DNA of 8,249 bases from assembly GCA_021731205.1 (NCBI GenBank), contig JAKFXV010000129.1:1-8249 (forward strand), in the 5' to 3' direction. Below, piece by piece: positions 4,678 through 8,249 of this stretch. The notes under the pieces were generated by a model. That model was not told the origin of the DNA. It ran no database searches and worked only from the letters and a program-made list of their open reading frames with translations. Position 1 is the first letter of the stretch. Every line of letters starts with the position of its first letter. The translations under genes were made by a program, and so were the position numbers. This stretch comes from Nocardioides sp. GTDB taxonomy: Bacteria; Actinomycetota; Actinomycetes; Propionibacteriales; Nocardioidaceae.

Positions 4678-5888
4678 CCTCCCGGCCAAGGCTCGATGTC
4701 GACGCGCTGCTGGACGACCCGCAGACCAAGATCGTGGTGTGTTGCGGCTCGGGTGGAGTCGGCAAGACCACGACCGCGGCGGCGTTGGCGCTCCGAGCGG
4801 CCGAGCGTGGTCGCCGTGTCGTCGTGTTGACCATCGACCCGGCCAAACGCTTGGCGCAGTCGCTCGGCATCGAGGCGTTGGACAACACCCCACGCACCGT
4901 GCGCGGTCTGCGTCAGGATCCGGGTCGTGGATCGGGAAGCCTCGCCGCCACGATGCTCGACATGAAGTCGACCTTCGATGAGGTGGTGGTCAGCCAGGCC
5001 ACGCCGGACAAGGCCCGGCAGATCCTGGGAAACCCGTTCTACATCGCCTTGTCGACCTCCTTCGCCGGCACCCAGGAGTACATGGCGATGGAGAAGTTGG
5101 GGCAGTTGCACACCCAGGCCACCGCCGAGGGGACCTACGACCTGATCGTGGTCGACACTCCCCCCTCGCGCTCCGCCTTGGACTTCCTGGACGCTCCGGA
5201 GCGGTTGTCCGCGTTCTTGGACGGCCGCTTCATCCGCCTGCTCATGGCCCCGGCGCGCGGGCCGGCGCGGCTGCTTGGTTCGGGGATCAGCATGGTCACC
5301 CACGCGATGAGCACGATCTTGGGCTCCCACGTGCTCGAGGACATGCAGACGTTCGTCGCCGCGCTGGACACGGTCTTCGGCGGGTTCCGCCAGCGCGCCG
5401 CGCGGACCTACTCGCTCTTGCAGGCCCCGGGAACGGCGTTCGTGGTGGTGGCGACTCCCGAACGCGACGCGCTCGACGAGGCGTCGTACTTCCTGAACCG
5501 GCTGGGTGAGGAGCAGATGCCGCTCGCGGGGGTCATCGTCAACCGGATGACCGAACTCGAAGGGGGCGAAGTCGTCACCGTGGAGCAGGCTCTCGATGCC
5601 GCGGCAGCCTTGGGTTCCGCCGGTTCGCAGGCCGACAGGTCAGCTCGCGTGTGTGCAGGACTGCTCAAGGTGTACGCCGACCGGGTCGCCACTGCGACCA
5701 CGCAATTGCAATATCGAGAAGACTTCAGGACGGCCCACGATGGTGTGCCGATGGCTTCGGTGCCGGCGCTGATCAGCGACGTGCATGACCTCGACGGATT
5801 GCGAATGGTCGGTGAATTGCTCGCGAAAGGCTCGCCGAAATCTGGCCGGAAAACTCCGGCCAAGGACCCAACTAAACCGAAGCGGTGA
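4674..5888 (+). CDS. ArsA/Get3-family ATPase, second subunit (Rv3680-like)
   Basis: This is a 404-aa partner ATPase. The GTG at 4674 is chosen because it overlaps the previous stop codon (GTGA) and gives the expected short lead-in to the P-loop; the open frame extends further upstream inside the first ATPase gene, but that reading is Arg/Pro-rich and not family-like. Walker A is GSGGVGKTT (25-33): the P-loop Lys (K31) is kept but the signature Lys is Ser (S26). Switch I is intact as IDPAKRLAQSLG (54-65) with catalytic D55, and switch II is DTPPSR (161-166). VIVNRM (287-292) is the base loop. The C-terminus (385-404) is a Lys/Pro-rich basic tail. The active-site pattern is the reverse of the first subunit. 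The 3' end overlaps the convergent whiB gene by 17 bp. From memory, it matches M. tuberculosis Rv3680. Confidence 0.93.
   Translation: MTSRPRLDVDALLDDPQTKIVVCCGSGGVGKTTTAAALALRAAERGRRVVVLTIDPAKRLAQSLGIEALDNTPRTVRGLRQDPGRGSGSLAATMLDMKSTFDEVVVSQATPDKARQILGNPFYIALSTSFAGTQEYMAMEKLGQLHTQATAEGTYDLIVVDTPPSRSALDFLDAPERLSAFLDGRFIRLLMAPARGPARLLGSGISMVTHAMSTILGSHVLEDMQTFVAALDTVFGGFRQRAARTYSLLQAPGTAFVVVATPERDALDEASYFLNRLGEEQMPLAGVIVNRMTELEGGEVVTVEQALDAAAALGSAGSQADRSARVCAGLLKVYADRVATATTQLQYREDFRTAHDGVPMASVPALISDVHDLDGLRMVGELLAKGSPKSGRKTPAKDPTKPKR
5843..5862 (-). terminator. Hairpin after whiB (possible terminator inside the ATPase gene)
   Basis: TGGCCGG (5843-5849) and CCGGCCA (5856-5862) form a perfect 7-bp G+C-rich stem with a 6-nt loop. 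On the minus strand it starts 9 nt after the whiB stop codon and is followed by GATTTCGG, a weak T-run. It lies within the last codons of the convergent ATPase gene, so it encodes protein on one strand and may end transcription on the other. Confidence 0.5.
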
Positions 5889-6162
5889 CGCGACTTGCGG
5901 CCTCGAGCTTGGCGGCCTCGAACAGACTGCGCCACGAGTGCTCGGGACGCCGGCGCAGCAAGGCGCGGCGCTCGCGCTCGGTCATACCGCCCCAGACACC
6001 CCATTCGATCTGGTTGTCGAGAGCCTCAGCCAGGCATTCGGTGCGCACCGGGCAGCCGGCACAGACCTGCTTCGCCTTGTTCTGCTCCGCGCCCTTCACG
6101 AACAGTTGGTCCGGCTGGGTGTCGCGGCAAGCGGCGACTCGCACCCAATCCTCAACCCACAT
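5872..6162 (-). CDS. whiB4: WhiB-family iron-sulfur regulator, WhiB4-like
   Basis: This is a 96-aa Wbl-family protein, a small actinobacterial regulator that holds a [4Fe-4S] cluster and responds to redox signals or NO. The four cluster ligands are C12, C34, C37 and C43 (spacing C-X21-C-X2-C-X5-C), followed by the family turn GVWGGMTERERRALLRRRP (55-73), whose basic end contacts DNA. The C-terminal part has no other domain. The ATG at 6162 is preferred because MWVEDW is a family-like start and GGGGCGG precedes it; an in-frame ATG at 6180 would add six residues and has no SD. The subtype follows from the neighbours: in M. tuberculosis, from memory, whiB4 lies between the same ATPase pair and ponA2. 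The upstream DNA has CTTTGAG repeats that could mediate control. Confidence 0.93.
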   Translation of the reverse strand: MWVEDWVRVAACRDTQPDQLFVKGAEQNKAKQVCAGCPVRTECLAEALDNQIEWGVWGGMTERERRALLRRRPEHSWRSLFEAAKLEAASRVTASV

Positions 6163-6196
6163 CTTTCCGCCCCGATTCATCGTTCACGAGTGAGCG

Positions 6197-6229
6197 CTTT
6201 GATTGCTCAAAGACATTGCACTCTCAAAG
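6197..6229 (-). promoter_or_regulatory. Candidate whiB4 operator: CTTTGA half-sites
   Basis: CTTTGA-TTGC-TCAAAG (6197-6212) is a perfect 6-bp inverted repeat with a 4-bp spacer. A further copy of CTCAAAG (6223-6229) lies exactly 17 bp from the matching arm (6206-6212). The outer half-site overlaps a possible minus-strand -10 box (TACTTT, 6231 to 6226). A protein bound here would cover the likely whiB4 transcription start. The binding protein is unknown. Confidence 0.45.
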
Positions 6230-6231
6230 TA
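6226..6231 (-). promoter_or_regulatory. Possible whiB4 -10 box
   Basis: TACTTT on the minus strand fits TAnnnT and would place the start of transcription near 6218, giving a leader of about 55 nt to the ATG at 6162. No clear -35 is visible, and in A+T-rich DNA such a hexamer can occur by chance. Confidence 0.3.
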
Positions 6232-6286
6232 AAGAAACTTTTCCGTTCAATCCAGAGACATATGGTTCAAACGTAATGACCCATTT

Positions 6287-6309
6287 GGACTAGTCCTATC
6301 TGTCGATAG
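6287..6309. repeat. Two adjoining palindromes in the whiB4-ponA2 region
   Basis: GGACTAGTCC (6287-6296) is a perfect 10-bp palindrome. It directly adjoins CTATC-TGTC-GATAG (6296-6309), a 5-bp inverted repeat with a 4-bp centre. They lie midway between the two divergent genes and could be regulator-binding sites. Confidence 0.4.
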
Positions 6310-6424
6310 AGAGACCACATGGGGCTATACGGACTACACATCGGCACGCAAAGCGCCGAACCTGAGGGGAAACTGAAATTTCTTGGGCGCTGAGCGCGAA
6401 GTGGGTTCGCGGAGCCCTCTCGTC

Positions 6425-6430
6425 TACCCT
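6425..6430 (+). promoter_or_regulatory. -10 box of ponA2 (leaderless type)
   Basis: TACCCT fits TAnnnT and is followed by 7 nt (GGAGCGC) and the ATG at 6438, so transcription could start at the A of the ATG. GGAG in the gap is only 3 nt from the ATG, too close for a good SD. Confidence 0.45.
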
Positions 6431-6437
6431 GGAGCGC

Positions 6438-8249
6438 ATGTCCCGGCCACCCGAAGAGCGTCTGCCGCGGCAGCGGTTGTTCTCTCACCTGGGCGTGATG
6501 GGAGCCGTCGCCGTCGTGATGGGCCTGCTCGTCGCCGGCCTCGCGATCCCGTTCGTCGGGGTCCTCGGGGCCGGCTCCAAGGAGTTCGCCGAGACGATGC
6601 AGGAGTTTCCCGAGGAGCTGGAGACCCCGCCGCTGGCCCAGAAGACCGTGATCTTGGACTCTCGAGGCAACCAGATCGCCTCGATCTTCGACGAGAACCG
6701 GGTCAATGTGCGCCTAGACCAGATCTCCCGGATCATGGTCGCCTCCATCGTGTCGATCGAGGATTACCGCTTCTACGAACACGGCGCGATCGACCTGAAG
6801 GGCACCCTCCGGGCTCTGCTCAAGAACCAGGCAGCTGGTGGCGTGGCCGTGCAGGGCGGCTCGTCGATCACCCAGCAGACGGTCAAGCTGACGCTGCTGG
6901 CGCAGGCTGGAGACGACCCCGAGGCGATCGCGGCCGCCACGGAGAACTCCTACGCCCGCAAGGTCAACGAGCTGCGCTACAGCATCGCGCTCGAGGAGAA
7001 GCACACCAAGGACTGGATCCTCGAGCGCTACCTCAACATCGCCTACTTCGGTGACGGGGTCTACGGCATCCAGGCCGCGGCCAGGCACTACTTCGCGGTC
7101 AACGCGCGCAAGTTGAACCTGGCCCAGTCGGCGATGCTGGCCGGTCTGGTCAAGAACCCCGTCGGCTACGACCCGACGAACTATCCCGACAAGGCCATCG
7201 GTCGCCGCAACGTCGTACTCGACCGGATGGCCGAGCTCAACGTGATCACCGAGGCTGAGCGGGACGCCGCGAAGGCGACCGACCTCGACCTACAGCTCAC
7301 CCGCACCAAGAACGGCTGCGTCGAGTCGCCGGCGGCGTTCTTCTGCGACTACGTGATGTCGTACCTGATGGCCGACGAGACTCTCGGGGCGTCGGCGGAG
7401 GACCGCGAGAAGCTGCTCAAGTCGGGCGGCCTGACCATCCACACCACGGTTGACCTGCGCTACCAGCGGGCCGCCGACCGATCCGTGAGCGCTCGGGTGT
7501 TCGCGCGTGACCAGGCCATCGGCGGTTTGGCCATGGTCGAACCCGGCACGGGGCACGTGAAGGCACTGGCGCAGTCGCGGCCGATGGGACCCCGCAAGAA
7601 GCAGGGAGAGACGTTCCTCAACTACGTCGTCCCCCGCAAGTACGGCGACTCCAACGGGTTCCAGGCCGGCTCCACCTTCAAGGCGTTCACGCTGGCCGCA
7701 GCGCTCAACCGGGGCATCCCGCTCGACACCAAGATCAAGGCCCCGGAACCGGTCTCCATCACTCAGACGGAGTACGAAGTCTGCAACGGCAAGCGCTACG
7801 ACAACTCCGGGCAGTGGGAGCCGACGAACTCCACGGGCAACGGCACCTTCGACCTCTACTCAGGGACGCGCCTGTCGGTGAACACCTTCTTCGTCCAGTT
7901 GGAGCTCGCCACCGGCGTGTGCGCGCCGTACCAGCTGGCGCAGCAGATGGGGCTCGACCTGGCCAAGAAGGACCGCGCCTCGGAGTTGACCCCGTCGTTC
8001 ACGCTCGGCACCGTCGACGTGAGTCCGCTGGAGATGGCGGAGGCCTATGCAACCTTCGCCGCCCGCGGGTTGCACTGCGACAGCACGCCGGTGACCTCGA
8101 TCGAGGACGCCGACGGAAACTCGATCCGCGAGTACGCCCCCACCTGCTCTCAGTTGTTCCCAGAAGCAGTGGGCGACGGTGTCAACGCCGTACTCCGTGG
8201 GGTGCAGGAGGGCGGCGGGGGCGGCGACGTGAACGGCCTAACGATAAGC
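6438..8249 (+). CDS. ponA2: Class A penicillin-binding protein, PonA2-like (3' end missing)
   Basis: The frame is open from the ATG at 6438 to the window edge (604 codons, no stop). The product is a bifunctional peptidoglycan synthase at the outer face of the membrane. A short cytoplasmic start is followed by one transmembrane helix (about 18-45). The GT51 glycosyltransferase domain shows IEDYRFYEHGAID (107-119, catalytic E108), GGSSITQQTVKL (140-151), RKVNELR (174-180) and ERYLNIAYFGDGVYGI (196-211). The transpeptidase domain has the SxxK box GSTFK (411-415, nucleophile S412) and the SxN box SVN (480-482). The KTG box should follow soon after the Gly-rich stretch at 592-596 and lies outside the window. 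Six Cys in the extracellular part (C294, C303, C449, C495, C547, C570) could form disulfides. The neighbour whiB4 supports the PonA2 assignment; whether C-terminal PASTA domains exist cannot be seen. Confidence 0.95.
   Translation, partial: MSRPPEERLPRQRLFSHLGVMGAVAVVMGLLVAGLAIPFVGVLGAGSKEFAETMQEFPEELETPPLAQKTVILDSRGNQIASIFDENRVNVRLDQISRIMVASIVSIEDYRFYEHGAIDLKGTLRALLKNQAAGGVAVQGGSSITQQTVKLTLLAQAGDDPEAIAAATENSYARKVNELRYSIALEEKHTKDWILERYLNIAYFGDGVYGIQAAARHYFAVNARKLNLAQSAMLAGLVKNPVGYDPTNYPDKAIGRRNVVLDRMAELNVITEAERDAAKATDLDLQLTRTKNGCVESPAAFFCDYVMSYLMADETLGASAEDREKLLKSGGLTIHTTVDLRYQRAADRSVSARVFARDQAIGGLAMVEPGTGHVKALAQSRPMGPRKKQGETFLNYVVPRKYGDSNGFQAGSTFKAFTLAAALNRGIPLDTKIKAPEPVSITQTEYEVCNGKRYDNSGQWEPTNSTGNGTFDLYSGTRLSVNTFFVQLELATGVCAPYQLAQQMGLDLAKKDRASELTPSFTLGTVDVSPLEMAEAYATFAARGLHCDSTPVTSIEDADGNSIREYAPTCSQLFPEAVGDGVNAVLRGVQEGGGGGDVNGLTIS

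Larger units (their letters stand above)
6163..6437. promoter_or_regulatory. A+T-rich divergent control region between whiB4 and ponA2
   Basis: This 275-bp stretch contains no convincing gene. It is visibly richer in A+T than the coding DNA on both sides, especially 6197-6310. It contains CTTTGAG repeats near whiB4, two adjacent palindromes (6287-6296 and 6296-6309), a GTTCAA direct repeat at 6245 and 6265, an 8-bp palindrome GAAATTTC (6375-6382), and the putative ponA2 -10 box at its right end. Confidence 0.7.

Noticed and set aside
3628..5888. Arsenite resistance operon
   Set aside because: ArsA-family proteins suggest it, but there is no arsB, acr3, arsC, arsD or arsR, and no arsenite-binding Cys cluster. 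The neighbours fit the Get3-like pair next to whiB4 instead.
6267..6488. Minus-strand frame of 73 codons upstream of whiB4
   Set aside because: It overlaps the ponA2 start and the divergent control region, has no SD, and its composition does not look like an actinobacterial protein. I see no support for it.
6383..7054. Plus-strand frame of 223 codons over the start of ponA2
   Set aside because: It is an Arg/Gly/Pro-rich shadow in a different frame from ponA2, whose frame carries all the GT51 motifs.
8200..8249. Possible truncation or frameshift of ponA2 near the right edge
   Set aside because: The frame stays open to the last base and the Gly-rich stretch fits the region before the KTG box. 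The missing end is due to the window boundary.

Overview
This window is high-G+C actinobacterial DNA, most likely from Nocardioides or a close relative in the Nocardioidaceae; the genus is inferred from protein flavour and gene order only. Genes are densely packed with GTGA start/stop overlaps. There is no tRNA, rRNA, insertion sequence, CRISPR array or integrase.

From left to right: (1) a leftward operon encodes a 51-aa DUF4177-like protein, a RidA-family protein and a Nudix hydrolase, with the probable first codons of a further gene at the left edge. (2) A leftward gene encodes a secreted, extremely Asp-rich protein with thrombospondin type-3 (TSP3, calcium-binding) repeats. (3) A leftward pair encodes the two subunits of a succinyl-CoA:3-ketoacid CoA-transferase (scoA, scoB). 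(4) After a gap of only 23 bp, a rightward pair encodes two ArsA/Get3-type ATPases. (5) A leftward WhiB4-like iron-sulfur regulator converges on the ATPase pair. (6) After an A+T-rich divergent region of 275 bp, a rightward bifunctional class A penicillin-binding protein of the PonA2 type is cut by the right edge, just before its KTG box would be expected.

From memory, blocks 1, 4, 5 and 6 match the conserved M. tuberculosis neighbourhood Rv3678c / Rv3679-Rv3680 / whiB4 / ponA2. This links an ATPase pair, a redox-sensing regulator and cell-wall synthesis. The CoA-transferase pair and the TSP3 protein look like extra genes inserted into that block.

At the DNA level, the most notable pattern is that four operon-leading genes carry a TAnnnT -10 box 6-7 nt upstream of the ATG, the arrangement of leaderless transcripts. 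In the scoA/ATPase gap the two divergent -10 boxes overlap. The two ATPases also have complementary active-site losses, which suggests a heterodimer with a single catalytic site. The TSP3 gene differs from these genes in having a strong ribosome-binding site, an internal duplication and phased upstream repeats.
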